Assembly: GCF_003012735.1 (NCBI RefSeq)
Contig: NZ_PXYI01000001.1
Location: forward strand, 496,001 to 560,000
DNA length: 64,000 nucleotides
Direction: 5' to 3'
DNA from: Allosphingosinicella deserti
GTDB taxonomy: Bacteria; Pseudomonadota; Alphaproteobacteria; Sphingomonadales; Sphingomonadaceae
The notes under the pieces are model-generated. The model was not told the DNA's origin. It searched no databases and was given only the letters and a program-made list of their open reading frames with translations. Each line of letters starts with the position of its first letter. Within the stretch, counting starts at the first letter, position 1. Both the position numbers and the translations under genes were made by a program. This document shows, piece by piece, positions 51,566-59,947 of the stretch.

Positions 51566-52441
51566 TCAGTCTTCGACCAATCCGCCCATGTTGGGGAGAG
51601 AGCGGGCGAGGAACATGCGCGGCGTGACACCGGCGAACTCACGGAAGTCGCGGAGCATATGCGGCTGATCGAAATAGCCTGCTTCGAGTGCGAGCGCCGC
51701 CCATTCGGTTCGGCTTCCGCTTTGCAGCTGCGCGGTCAACCGTCCGAACCGGGCGAGGCGGCGGTAGAGGCGCGGGCTGACCCCGGTCGCCTGGCGGAAG
51801 CGGACGCTGAGGTGCTTGCGGCTGCACCCGAGGTCCGCGGCGAGGTCGCCGACCTTCTCCTCGGCAGATCGGTGAAGTGCCGCCGAAAGGTAGGTCACGA
51901 GCGGATCGGCGGCTGCATCCGAGAGCCGCTCACTCAGCATGCCGTCGAGCAAGGCGGCACGATCCAGGGGCGTGGTCGCTTCCGCAACCCGGGCGCACAA
52001 GGTGCGACCCCATTCCCCCGCCGCAACATTCAGCGGCAGGGTTCGGTCGACCATCTCGCCCAACGGCAAGCGGAGCAATCGTCCGAGCGTCTGCAGGGGC
52101 ATGTGGACGTGAACTCCCGCCTGCGTTCCGTTCGAGCGGGCAAGCGCGTGCCGCAGATGAACGCCGCCGGCGAAGCCCTCCCCGGCGCGTATCGTGATGC
52201 GTTCGCCATTGCCGTCGACAATGTCGATCGGATCGCCCAGATTGACGATCAGCACAGGATCGATGCTCGGCAATTCGCGCCGGGTCGTGAACCCGCCAGT
52301 CTCTTCCCAATAGTCCGAATAGGAGGTCACCAGGCCCGCCAAGGCGCTGGCCGTTCTCAGCCGCGCCATCTCCCACCGGTTCACGCCATCGTCATGGGCG
52401 TCGACGCGGATGAGCCGCTCGGATGGATTGGCGAACATCAT
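51566..52441 (-). CDS. AraC family transcriptional regulator
   Basis: This 291-residue protein has an N-terminal cupin-like region (PVLIVNLGDPIDIVDGNGERI) and a C-terminal double helix-turn-helix (VGDLAADLGCSRKHLSVRFRQATGVSPRLY, then LALEAGYFDQPHMLRDFREFAGVTP). It is 73 bp before the VOC gene, its likely target, and divergent from the leader of amj. Confidence 0.88.
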   Translation of the reverse strand: MMFANPSERLIRVDAHDDGVNRWEMARLRTASALAGLVTSYSDYWEETGGFTTRRELPSIDPVLIVNLGDPIDIVDGNGERITIRAGEGFAGGVHLRHALARSNGTQAGVHVHMPLQTLGRLLRLPLGEMVDRTLPLNVAAGEWGRTLCARVAEATTPLDRAALLDGMLSERLSDAAADPLVTYLSAALHRSAEEKVGDLAADLGCSRKHLSVRFRQATGVSPRLYRRLARFGRLTAQLQSGSRTEWAALALEAGYFDQPHMLRDFREFAGVTPRMFLARSLPNMGGLVED

Positions 52442-52500
52442 CGAAGCCTAAACACAATCCGGCTATGGTGCGACGGCAGAAACTCTGTTGCGAAAATCGC

Positions 52501-52729
52501 TTGACTTACTTGAAACGCGGTGCGATTTACGCAAATGCCATCTTGGCGCTCTCTTGGGCAGACAAGAAGGGCTTGGGCGGACTTTCCCGCATTCACAAGG
52601 TTCTCCGATGTGCTGGCGAGGTTGGGGAACCTAACCTGGATCAGTCTGTTGATTCCACGTCTGGTCTCCCTACCAGGCACTGGACGGTAGAACTGGGGCG
52701 CCCGGCGACAGACGGGCGCCCCGTCTTTT
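52501..52729 (+). ncRNA. Candidate small RNA or leader RNA upstream of amj
   Basis: A -35-like TTGACT (52501-52506) is followed by 17 bases and GATTTA. GGTTCTCC (52599-52606) can pair with GGGGAACC (52624-52631); CTGGT-CTCCCT-ACCAG (52661-52676) shows a CU-rich loop; and a strong terminator ends it. No plus-strand gene lies upstream, so the terminator serves either an independent sRNA of about 190 nt or a regulatory leader of amj, whose GTG is 104 bp further. Confidence 0.45.
52695..52729 (+). terminator. Rho-independent terminator ahead of amj
   Basis: GGGGCGCCCG (52695-52704) pairs with CGGGCGCCCC (52713-52722) over eight bases, then GTCTTTT. It stands in the leader region without an upstream gene on this strand. 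Confidence 0.88.
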
Positions 52730-52832
52730 CTGGCACCCCGCCGCGGCAGCGCGCGTGCCGTGGGACGGCGAAGGCCACAGCTTGCAGAGCCGCAGCCACG
52801 GCGGCATCAGCTTGCGGAAAAGGGAGAACAAG

Positions 52833-53636
52833 GTGGACCTCGAACTGCTGGCGATCTGCGCGCTCACCTTTGTCATCCACCTCATCGGGGCGCTGGCTTA
52901 TGCGGTGCGGATTGCGGGCGTGCGGACGCGCCGGATCGCGATATCCTTCGCCTTGTTCAACATCCTCGTGCTGGTCTCGCGAACCTCGAACTCGTTTCAA
53001 GGGCCGTTCCTCGCCAAGAGGATCGAGGAGGATCTCGCCTCTCCATTGACCGCCCACGTCCTGTCCGATCTACGCTGGATACTGCTGACGGCGACCTTGG
53101 CGACGCTCGTCGGCGCGCTAGCCGTGCCGACGTTTCAACGCCTCTTCAGCCGTGCCGTGCTGCATTTCCAGGTGCATCGATCGATTGCGAAGATGCTTCT
53201 TCATGGCTTTGCCAAAGGAGGCCTCGGCGCCGTGAGGGAGGCGCTGACCCCGCCGCGAGTCCGGCAGGTGACGGCGCTGAAGGGCGGCACCGGACTACCG
53301 ATCCGCGTGATTGCGATGAACGTTGCCGCGCAGGCATTGCTGACGGTCGGGATCTACGCGACGTTCTACGCCGGCTACCTCGAACCGGATTTCCGCGTGA
53401 CTGCCTCGTCGCTGTCGGCGGTGGTAAACGGAGTGGCGACCTTGCTGCTGTTCGTGTTCATCGACCCACAATTGTCGGTGATGACCGACGACGTTGTCGA
53501 TGGCCGGGTCAGCGAGCCGGCTTTCCGCCGCGCCGTCGTCGCGCTCAGCATCAGCCGGGTGGCGGGTACGTTGGTCGCACAGGCATTGCTCGTACCCGCA
53601 GCCTATCTGGTCGTATTCGTCGCGCGTTCGATTTGA
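52833..53636 (+). CDS. amj: Amj family lipid II flippase
   Basis: This 267-residue multi-helix membrane protein starts DLELLAICALTFVIHLIGALAYAVRIAG and continues ISFALFNILVLVSRTSNSFQGP, the conserved N-terminal block of Amj (alternate to MurJ). The family moves lipid-linked peptidoglycan precursor across the inner membrane. GTG is chosen because AGGGAG lies seven bases upstream; the 26 codons before are not protein-like. Its expression may be controlled by the terminator-ended leader. Confidence 0.88.
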   Translation: MDLELLAICALTFVIHLIGALAYAVRIAGVRTRRIAISFALFNILVLVSRTSNSFQGPFLAKRIEEDLASPLTAHVLSDLRWILLTATLATLVGALAVPTFQRLFSRAVLHFQVHRSIAKMLLHGFAKGGLGAVREALTPPRVRQVTALKGGTGLPIRVIAMNVAAQALLTVGIYATFYAGYLEPDFRVTASSLSAVVNGVATLLLFVFIDPQLSVMTDDVVDGRVSEPAFRRAVVALSISRVAGTLVAQALLVPAAYLVVFVARSI

Positions 53637-53679
53637 ACTCTCGCCGAGGCCTCGGGTCCGTGGAACGGCGCCGGATCCT

Positions 53680-53856
53680 TCAGTCGCGTCCTGGATACAG
53701 GCCGATGACGAGCCACAGCGACAGGCTCATCAAGGCTGCCGCGAGCATGTGCGCACGCGGATCGTAGGGGCGCAATATGGCCGCGGCCAGTAGCGTCACG
53801 ATCGCAGCGCCGATCGAGAGCAAGGCGAGTGTCCATTCGACGCGAGGGCGATCCAT
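53680..53856 (-). CDS. Small two-helix membrane protein
   Basis: This 58-residue protein has two hydrophobic stretches (TLALLSIGAAIVTLLAAAIL and MLAAALMSLSLWLVIGLY) joined by RPYDPRAH. The ATG of MDRPRVEW is preferred to the longer form. It is convergent with amj. Function unknown. Confidence 0.55.
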   Translation of the reverse strand: MDRPRVEWTLALLSIGAAIVTLLAAAILRPYDPRAHMLAAALMSLSLWLVIGLYPGRD

Positions 53857-54198
53857 GCATTCGGCAGGCACTCGAATGAGACTCCATGTCAAGCGTTTGA
53901 GACGACATTGCCGAAGACAATGCGCCAGGAGCATAGACTAAATGCCGTCAGCGTCTCGGATTGCAGAATCCAACTCGAACTTGGTGCCGCGCCTCGCGGG
54001 AATCGACCGATCTTTCGGCGCTTGTGTCTGCACAGGAAGGCTGGTTGCCGTGACAAGCCTGTCTCCGTTCGGGTCGAAATGCTGCCGCGCGCAGGCAACT
54101 TGGGTGCAACCTCTCGCAGCCGCCTTGGTTTTGTTCCGAAAGCTCCGCCTCAACGGTTGGCGATCGGCGGCCGGGAAGGGGAACGGAAAGGCATTGGT
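53857..54198. other. Intergenic region, no gene recognised
   Basis: 342 bp between the divergent membrane protein and BLUF genes. Frames on both strands run through but are Arg/Cys-rich and lack ribosome sites. Promoters for both genes should be here; none was identified with confidence. Confidence 0.5.
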
Positions 54199-54603
54199 TT
54201 GAAGTCGCTTCTCTACGCGAGCGCAAGTGCACTCGCGCCCGGCGATGAACAGGCGGAGGTTGAGCGGATCGTCTCGACTGCCCGAGCGCGCAACGCCGAC
54301 CTCGGCGTGACCGGCACCCTAGTTTTCACGCGGACCCGCTTTGCCCAGATCCTCGAGGGTGCCGACGGCGTCGTCGACGCGCTGATGGCACGGATTGCGC
54401 GCGATCCCCGGCACGAACAAGTCACTGTTGTCGACGCAATCCCCATCGATCGCCGCATGTTCGACGATTGGACGCTGTCGTATTCGGGCGGCTCGCGCTA
54501 CGTCGACAAGCATATTGCGCCATTGCTGGATGGCGGCGGCAGCGGCGGCGGGGATGCGCGGCAGCTTCGGCGTTTGATGCAGGCGCTCGCCGACGCGAGC
54601 TGA
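54199..54603 (+). CDS. BLUF-domain blue-light photoreceptor
   Basis: This 134-residue protein starts at TTG, with GGAAAGG seven bases upstream. It has the flavin-binding BLUF residues Tyr6 (LLYAS), Asn32 (RNADLGVTG), Gln50 (FAQILEG) and Trp91 (DWTLSY), with spacings of 18 and 41 between the last three as in AppA. The usual Met two residues after the Trp is replaced by Leu93. A Gly-rich linker and short helix end it, so it is a stand-alone sensor. It faces a receiver-only gene, a possible partner. Confidence 0.9.
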   Translation: MKSLLYASASALAPGDEQAEVERIVSTARARNADLGVTGTLVFTRTRFAQILEGADGVVDALMARIARDPRHEQVTVVDAIPIDRRMFDDWTLSYSGGSRYVDKHIAPLLDGGGSGGGDARQLRRLMQALADAS

Positions 54604-54628
54604 CCAGGGCGAGAGGGAGTGCCGACTC

Positions 54629-54997
54629 TCAGTCGAGCAAGGCGGCAGCGGCGCGGAGCATCTCGATCAGTTCCCCGGGCGTGAACGGCTTTACGATGAC
54701 ATCCCGTGCGCCGGCGTGGAGCGATCGGGCGGCGAGCGGCAGATCCGGTACCGCGCACATCGCAATCATCGGCCAATCATAACCGCGTTCCCGAAGCGCA
54801 CGGATCGCGCCGATCCGTTCCGCACCGGGGCCACCGACATCCATCAGCAGCCAGCCGGGCGGCCGGTCCGCCGCCAGCTGAGCAAAGGCATCGGGTGTCG
54901 GATAGGTAAACGCCCAATACCCTGCGGCTTCGAGCGTGCGCGCGATCGAGGCGGCGCAACCTCGATCTTCATCGACGATATAGACGCGTTCGGCCAT
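54629..54997 (-). CDS. Stand-alone response regulator receiver
   Basis: This 122-residue CheY/FixJ-like receiver has the acidic residues in IVDEDRG, phospho-acceptor Asp53 in LLMDVGG, and Lys103 in VIVKPF. The conserved Thr/Ser after strand four appears as Cys (IAMCA). No output domain. GGAGG lies six bases before the ATG. It is convergent with the BLUF gene, 25 bp between stops, and a palindromic EcfG-like element lies upstream. Confidence 0.85.
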   Translation of the reverse strand: MAERVYIVDEDRGCAASIARTLEAAGYWAFTYPTPDAFAQLAADRPPGWLLMDVGGPGAERIGAIRALRERGYDWPMIAMCAVPDLPLAARSLHAGARDVIVKPFTPGELIEMLRAAAALLD

Positions 54998-55038
54998 CTG
55001 ACCTCCGGCAGGCCGACCCACTGAACCTGCACATGAAA

Positions 55039-55065
55039 GGAACCCTGCGGCAGCGCTGCGGTTCC
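55039..55065. promoter_or_regulatory. Palindromic GGAACC/GGTTCC element
   Basis: A 27-bp near-palindrome begins GGAACCCTGC and ends GCGGTTCC. On the minus strand it gives GGAAC-N16-GGTT 44 bp before the receiver gene, one mismatch from an EcfG promoter. Confidence 0.35.
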
Positions 55066-55281
55066 GGCGTTAACCATTGTTTTCAAACGGAAATGGAGCA
55101 TCTGTCGGTAGCAATGTCGGCAAGCCTCTGATTTCGCGCGCTTAGCGCGATTGCTGCGCAGCAATGCTGAGGATGAGGCCGCCGAGGTTCGCGGCACGAC
55201 GGCCTGCGCGCGGTCCCGCAGCGCGGCTGCTGGAAATGAATTTCGGTGCGCAGGGCGCGCGCCATAATGCGGAGAGAAGAC

Positions 55282-55626
55282 ATGACGACACTTGCGGCAG
55301 CCATGCCCGCGAGCGGCCCGGTGCCGTGCGCGCGCGACGCGGACATCCTGTTCGATCTGGGGATCAGTTATTCAACGGGAACCGGCGGCAAGCCGGTCGA
55401 CATCGTCGAGGCGCACAAATGCTTCAACCTGGCCGCGCTGACCGGCCACGCCAGCGCCGCCGAAGCGCGCGCAAGTCTCGCCGTCGACATGACCATGGCC
55501 CAGATCGCCGCCGCCCAACGCGCGGCCCGAAGCTGGATGGTGTCCGCCGCGGGCCCAACCCCTGACTCTGGGACGGGCCACGCGCATTCAGCGAAGGCCA
55601 CAGCAAGTGGCGTTAACCGTTGCTAG
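55282..55626 (+). CDS. Sel1-repeat-like protein
   Basis: This 114-residue protein has LFDLGISYSTGTGGKPVDIVEAHKCFNLAALTGHASAAEARASL, one Sel1/TPR-like helical repeat, as in small sphingomonad Sel1 proteins. The last 25 residues look degenerate and end in Cys. GGAGAG lies seven bases before the ATG. Probably a cytoplasmic protein-interaction module. Confidence 0.75.
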   Translation: MTTLAAAMPASGPVPCARDADILFDLGISYSTGTGGKPVDIVEAHKCFNLAALTGHASAAEARASLAVDMTMAQIAAAQRAARSWMVSAAGPTPDSGTGHAHSAKATASGVNRC

Positions 55627-55748
55627 TGCGATCGCTCGGACGAAATCACGACCCTTCACTTCCTGCAAGTTGAAAGCTGGAACGAATAGTGAACTTCTAT
55701 TTTGTCCTCCTGTGGTTCTTGAGAACGGAGCCGTAGGTGGAGGTAAGG

Positions 55749-55881
55749 TGAGCAAACGTGAACCAGCGACGGGGCCCGCGCGACCGACGCTCCAGGCGGA
55801 ATCGAGTGCCTGCATGACTTCCCCGAACAAAGGCCGCCCGATGACGATCTTGAGGCGTCTGGGGGATGGAACGTCGCCGAG
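55749..55881 (+). pseudogene. Probable frameshifted 5' part of the following gene
   Basis: A strong GGAGGTAAG and GTG at 55749 start a frame (SKREPATGPARPTLQAE) that would stop after 45 codons. The next frame, without a start, reads as protein from about 55801 (IECLHDFPEQRPPDDDLEA, then GGWNVAE) straight into the gene at 55882. A single-base change near 55790-55800 would join them. Confidence 0.45.
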
Positions 55882-56241
55882 GTGATCATCGAGATGCTGG
55901 CAAGGGGAGGCTATGTTCAAGAAAGCGTCGAACCGGATGATGAGCATCACTGCTGGTTCGTCATCGTGAACAAGGACGACAAGGAATATTGGGTTCGCAT
56001 CTACGTGTTTGACGACGTGACGGTCTCGGCAGAAGAGCCCCCCAGGGGATGTTTCGCTCCCCCTGGACCGGAGCGTGAACCGCCGGAACAGTTGCTCCGC
56101 TTTTTGTGGGCGGAAATGGAGCAAGACGGGCGGTTTCGAGATTTCGAGTGGCTTTCCCACGCGATCAGTGGCCTTGGGCTGGTCACTCCGGTGGGCGAGC
56201 CACGTCCCAGAACACTCGCGTGGTGGGCGAGAATGCAGTGA
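55882..56241 (+). CDS. Hypothetical protein, possibly N-terminally disrupted
   Basis: From GTG 55882 the protein has 119 residues (IIEMLARGGYVQESVEPDDEH, WFVIVNKDDKEYWVRIYVFDD, then LRFLWAEMEQDGRFRDFEWL). The beta/alpha content and acidic composition resemble small immunity-type proteins. Family not recognised. Upstream DNA in the same frame is coding-like without a start codon, so this start may not be natural. Confidence 0.55.
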   Translation: MIIEMLARGGYVQESVEPDDEHHCWFVIVNKDDKEYWVRIYVFDDVTVSAEEPPRGCFAPPGPEREPPEQLLRFLWAEMEQDGRFRDFEWLSHAISGLGLVTPVGEPRPRTLAWWARMQ

Positions 56242-56385
56242 GTCTACGCGGCTCGATCGTCGGCAGGGCGAAAGCTTGAGCTGCGCTGGACAGCAGATCA
56301 GGGCATTATCGCAACAGTTCTGCAGAGATGGAGGCGAAGGGCCGCGGGCCGCTTGCCTGTCCGAACCATCGCGAACCGGGTTCGC

Positions 56386-56461
56386 TGGTGGGCGCTGACG
56401 GGCTCGAACCGCCGACCCTCTCGGTGTAAACGAGATGCTCTACCAACTGAGCTAAGCGCCC
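56386..56461 (-). tRNA. tRNA-Val(UAC)
   Basis: 76 nt including an encoded CCA. The acceptor stem is GGGCGCT with AGCGCCC, the T arm has TTCGAGC, and the anticodon stem TCTCG/CGAGA bears loop TTTACAC, so the anticodon is UAC, reading GUA and other Val codons. Confidence 0.97.
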
Positions 56462-56550
56462 TGTGCGGGAAGGGCGCGTTTGCGTGACTTTGCGTGCGCG
56501 GTCAAGATGGAGAGGGGAGTTCGACGCTTCGACGGACTCCCCTCTTTCTC

Positions 56551-57072
56551 TTACTGCGTGCCGGCGCTTGCCGCGGCCGCTTCAAGCTGTTCGGCAGTGG
56601 CACCGGTGACGAGCCCGCTCTGGCCGAGCGCAAGCGCAGTGCGCGGCAGGCGCACTGCCTTGCCCGACGGGAGCTTCAAGGTGACGAATTCGGGATCGAC
56701 CGCGTCGATCGTCCCGGCGGGGGTGCCGGCCGAGCCGAGCACGGTCGCACCGGTCGTGATCGCCGCATCCTTCTTGGCCAATTGCTGTTCCACCGCGGCG
56801 TTGAGCTGATCGCGGGTCATGCCGAAGAGCAGGGCGCCTTCGTGCGGCGTCACGGACGCCCTGGCGATCGGCACTTCATGCTTGTCGGTTTTGATGATGT
56901 AGGTTTCGCCTTCCACGCGGGCGACGGTGCCGACCTCGGCGCCCTTGTCGTCCTTGACGATGGTCCCCGGCCCCACGGCCGCCTGTGCCGCCGGCTGCTG
57001 TGCCGCGGCCGGAAGCGCGGCCGCCAGGGCGAAAGCGGCGACCGAAAGCTTCATGTTGTTCACGATGTTCAT
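56551..57072 (-). CDS. Exported hypothetical protein
   Basis: This 173-residue protein has a signal peptide (MKLSVAAFALAAALPAAAQ). Two similar halves follow: PGTIVKDDKGAEVGTVARVEGETYII and GATVLGSAGTPAGTIDAVDPEFVTL, each resembling a PRC/KOW-like beta module. The half repeats are joined by an acidic helix. AGGAG lies six bases before the ATG of MNIVNN. Function unknown. Confidence 0.72.
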   Translation of the reverse strand: MNIVNNMKLSVAAFALAAALPAAAQQPAAQAAVGPGTIVKDDKGAEVGTVARVEGETYIIKTDKHEVPIARASVTPHEGALLFGMTRDQLNAAVEQQLAKKDAAITTGATVLGSAGTPAGTIDAVDPEFVTLKLPSGKAVRLPRTALALGQSGLVTGATAEQLEAAAASAGTQ

Positions 57073-57246
57073 CCCGACTCCTGAGAGGTGTGCCGCCGTA
57101 GGGGCAGCCGATATGAGAATCCCCGTTCTGGCCGCCGCCGCGTACAGCGAACGGCCGGAGTCCATGGCTAGCGGGCCGCGTCGGCGCGGCCATATCGTGG
57201 CGACGGAACGACGCGGATTAGCGACGGGACGCCGGATCTTTGCGGA

Positions 57247-57351
57247 TCAAAGCCGAATCCAGCCCATCAGCACGAGCAGGACGAACGTACCCACAGCGGT
57301 GATGAGCAGCGAGCCCAGGCAGCCGAAGCGGTTCGAGAAGAAGAAGAACAA
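57247..57351 (-). CDS. 34-residue membrane microprotein with TTG start
   Basis: TTG 57351 with GGAGA five to seven bases upstream starts MFFFFSNRFGCLGS, followed by a single hydrophobic helix (LLITAVGTFVLLVLMGWI) and stop. Short proteins with an N-terminal FFSNRxGCLGS motif are recurrent in alphaproteobacteria. Function unknown. Confidence 0.65.
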   Translation of the reverse strand: MFFFFSNRFGCLGSLLITAVGTFVLLVLMGWIRL

Positions 57352-57391
57352 GGCGAGTCTCCGCGGCGTATCGCGTCAACGCCACGCTCGC

Positions 57392-57955
57392 TCACAAGCT
57401 CCTGATCAACGTCACCGCGACGGCCGCCCAGGGCGGGCTGGCGACGACCAATTGCCGCTGGCCGGCGCCCAGAGGCAGGATGTGGAGCTTGCCGGCCTCG
57501 CGCCCGATCAGGCGTCCGAAGAGGAAGCGGCCCCCCGGGCGCGGCACCAGGACATCGCGGTTCATGGCGCTGCCGATCGCGTCCGGGGGAATTCGGCTGA
57601 GCCAGATTTGGTCGCCCGCACGATAGTCCCCGATTCCGGCCGAGACGGTGATCGCCACGCTGTCAGGAACCGGTCGCGGCTGCAGCGACATCTGCTCGCG
57701 TCTGGGCGCGACGGCGCCATCCGCGCCGAGCATGGCCGCGACGGGAACATCCTCGCGATCGGGCAATCGCACCAGGTCGCCGGCTTCGACATCGAGTGCG
57801 GCAGCAATCCGGTTCAGCCAGCCCACGGACACGGTGCGGGTCCCGGTCTCGAGCCTTCCGATCGTCTGTGGGGTGGTCGGCGGGCTGCAGCGCGCGGCGA
57901 CGTCCTGCAGGGTCAGCTTCCGCGACCGACGGACTTCCCGGATGCGCGTGATCAT
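57392..57955 (-). CDS. XRE family regulator with S24-like C-terminal domain
   Basis: In this 187-residue protein, residues about 1-60 are a helix-turn-helix (SRKLTLQDVAARCSPPTTPQTIGRLETG). Residues about 100-185 form a beta-rich domain reminiscent of the LexA/S24 fold (VAITVSAGIGDYRAGDQIWLS, VLVPRPGGRFLFGRLIGREAGKL). The catalytic Ser/Lys pair is not evident. A helix-turn-helix regulator with a degenerate S24 part is the best call. Confidence 0.78.
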   Translation of the reverse strand: MITRIREVRRSRKLTLQDVAARCSPPTTPQTIGRLETGTRTVSVGWLNRIAAALDVEAGDLVRLPDREDVPVAAMLGADGAVAPRREQMSLQPRPVPDSVAITVSAGIGDYRAGDQIWLSRIPPDAIGSAMNRDVLVPRPGGRFLFGRLIGREAGKLHILPLGAGQRQLVVASPPWAAVAVTLIRSL

Positions 57956-58052
57956 TGCCACTCCCCAACCTGTTCGGTTCCTTACTCTGGGCAAGGGCGG
58001 CCGGGCTGACAAGAGGCGGGGCACCAGTCCGATCGCGCGGCGTTGCGCGTGC

Positions 58053-58541
58053 ATGACGGTCTATTTCACCAGCGACACCCATTTCGGCGATCACCGCACG
58101 ATCAACATCCACAAGCGGCCGTTCGCATCTGTCGCGGAGATGGATGCGGTGCTGGTGGAGGCATGGAATGCACGCGTCGGGCCGGCGGACGAGATCTGGC
58201 ACCTGGGCGATTTTGCCCGCAAGGAGGCGGACGTGCCGGCACTGCTCGGCCGGCTGAACGGCACCAAGCATCTCGTGCGCGGCAACAACGATCCGCCGGG
58301 AACGCTCAGTTCCGCGGGTTGGGGAAGCGTGCAGGACTATGCCGAGATCGACCAGGAGGGCGTCAAGATCATCCTCTGCCACTATCCCTTCCGAAGCTGG
58401 AATGGCCAACACAAGGGAGCGATCGACCTTCACGGCCACAGTCACGGCAAGCTGAAGCCGGTGCCGCGCCAACACGATGTCGGAGTCGATGTCTGGGCCT
58501 GGCGCCCCGTCACCCTGCCCGAGATCCTGGCGAAAGGGTGA
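58053..58541 (+). CDS. Metallophosphoesterase
   Basis: This 162-residue calcineurin-like phosphoesterase has metal ligands in TSDTHFGDHR, WHLGDFA, VRGNNDP, CHYPFRSW and LHGHSHG, the complete set. It resembles small YfcE-like phosphodiesterases. Substrate unknown. The gene lies divergent from the XRE gene. Confidence 0.9.
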   Translation: MTVYFTSDTHFGDHRTINIHKRPFASVAEMDAVLVEAWNARVGPADEIWHLGDFARKEADVPALLGRLNGTKHLVRGNNDPPGTLSSAGWGSVQDYAEIDQEGVKIILCHYPFRSWNGQHKGAIDLHGHSHGKLKPVPRQHDVGVDVWAWRPVTLPEILAKG

Positions 58542-58604
58542 AGCGCTTGTCCCCCTTTGGCGATCGGCGTAGGTGTCTCCGCGGATCCGAAACGGGGGCT
58601 TGCA

Positions 58605-59252
58605 ATGATCGTCTACGGCCATTCCTTATCGCCTTACGTCCGCAAGGTTCTTGCCTTTGCAGCCGAGAAGGGCATCGAGATCGAAAATCGAACGGTGGGT
58701 CTCGGTTCGGACGAGCCCGAATTCCTGGAGGCGAGCCCGTTCCGAAAGATGCCGGGATTTCGCGACGGCGATTTCACCATTTGCGATTCGACCGCGATCG
58801 TCACGTATCTGGAAGCGCTACAGCCCGATCCGCCGCTGATTCCCGCAGAGCCGAAGGCGCGTGCACGCACGATCTGGTACGAGGAATTCGCCGACACGAT
58901 CCTGATGTCGCCAGGGCAAACCTTGTTCTACAACCGAGTCGTCGCGCCGCGTTTCCTCGGCCTGGCGGGTGACGACAAGGCCGCCACCCGCGCGCAGCGA
59001 GAGGAATTGCCTCCGATCTTCGACTATCTAGAGCGAACCATCCCTGAAGATGGCTTTCTGGTCGACGGGCGGCTGACGCTTGCGGACATCGCGGTGGCGA
59101 GCCCGTTTGCGAACCTTGAACATGTTGGCGCCACACCGGATCCGGATGCTTATCCGAAGACGACCGCCTATATCGCGGCAATCCTGTCGCGGCCGAGCTT
59201 TGCGCATTGGATCGAACGTGAGCGGAGCTTCCTGCAACGCAAGGCCGCCTGA
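58605..59252 (+). CDS. Glutathione S-transferase family protein
   Basis: This 215-residue protein has a thioredoxin-like N-domain (MIVYGHSLSPYVRKVLAF, with Ser as the putative catalytic residue, and the FTICDSTAIVTYLE glutathione-binding block). The all-helical C-domain has GFLVDGRLTLADIAVASPF. Detoxification or stereospecific isomerase activity is typical of the family. Confidence 0.9.
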   Translation: MIVYGHSLSPYVRKVLAFAAEKGIEIENRTVGLGSDEPEFLEASPFRKMPGFRDGDFTICDSTAIVTYLEALQPDPPLIPAEPKARARTIWYEEFADTILMSPGQTLFYNRVVAPRFLGLAGDDKAATRAQREELPPIFDYLERTIPEDGFLVDGRLTLADIAVASPFANLEHVGATPDPDAYPKTTAYIAAILSRPSFAHWIERERSFLQRKAA

Positions 59253-59700
59253 GACGTCATAGGGCCAAACATTTCGCACGACCTGGCTGCCAGCGCCAAG
59301 TTCCGGGTCGCGCTATCCGGATGAGGCGCGATGCACGACCGATTGCGAAGGCGGTGAACTGAAGCGTGTCAGGCCCGGCCCGACAGCTGACCGCGGTTGC
59401 GTGGGCCGCGGTCCTCGTACCGGCTCCAGCCGCAGCGTGGGCAGCTATCATTCTGCAGGTTCGGGTGGATGCCCCACGGCGTGCGAGGCGAGCAGGTCAC
59501 CAGCCTGAAGCCGCTGGTCGCGACGGCTGCCGGGAGGCTCGCCATCAGGCCGCGCGCTCCCGAGAGGCACGAACACGAAGAAATGGCTGGTCCATCGAGA
59601 CTCACTCCATGTTGCACTGCATCATAGATTGCCCCGACGTGACATCAGGTCAAGCGCCGCAGACCTGACGTGAATAATTCGCGTTGCTGGTCAATCCGGT
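59253..59700. other. Intergenic region with one doubtful small frame
   Basis: 448 bp. Apart from the low-confidence zinc-ribbon-like frame at 59369-59545, nothing is supported. The last 100 bases are AT-richer. Confidence 0.4.
59369..59545 (-). CDS. Possible 58-residue zinc-ribbon-like protein
   Basis: The frame ends with NDSCPRCGWSRYEDRGPR, where the CxxC could be one half of a zinc ribbon; a second Cys pair is not clear. GGGAG lies 11 bases before the ATG, too far for a strong site. It may be a chance frame. Confidence 0.3.
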   Translation of the reverse strand: MASLPAAVATSGFRLVTCSPRTPWGIHPNLQNDSCPRCGWSRYEDRGPRNRGQLSGRA

Positions 59701-59799
59701 TCAGCTCCGGCTGTAACGTCGGCAGAACGTGGCGATGCGCAGCATGGTCAAGACCGCGCTGATCAGCAGCAAAGGCAACAAGTACGCAAGAACAAGCAT
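59701..59799 (-). CDS. 32-residue membrane microprotein
   Basis: MLVLAYLLPLLLISAVLT is one hydrophobic helix followed by a basic tail (CRRYSRS). AGGAAG lies five bases before this ATG. A longer start 11 codons upstream has a weaker site. Confidence 0.5.
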   Translation of the reverse strand: MLVLAYLLPLLLISAVLTMLRIATFCRRYSRS

Positions 59800-59947
59800 T
59801 TCGACTTCCTGTCGGGAAAGTGCGGATTGCATCGGATCAACGGACGGCAGTCCGCCTTCCGTTCCGCCTTGTTGTGTGCTGTTCAAGTCCAATGGGGGCG
59901 TTGCTGTGTCTGGCCGAGCGGTTGCGCAGCCTTCCCGCGTCGCGAGA

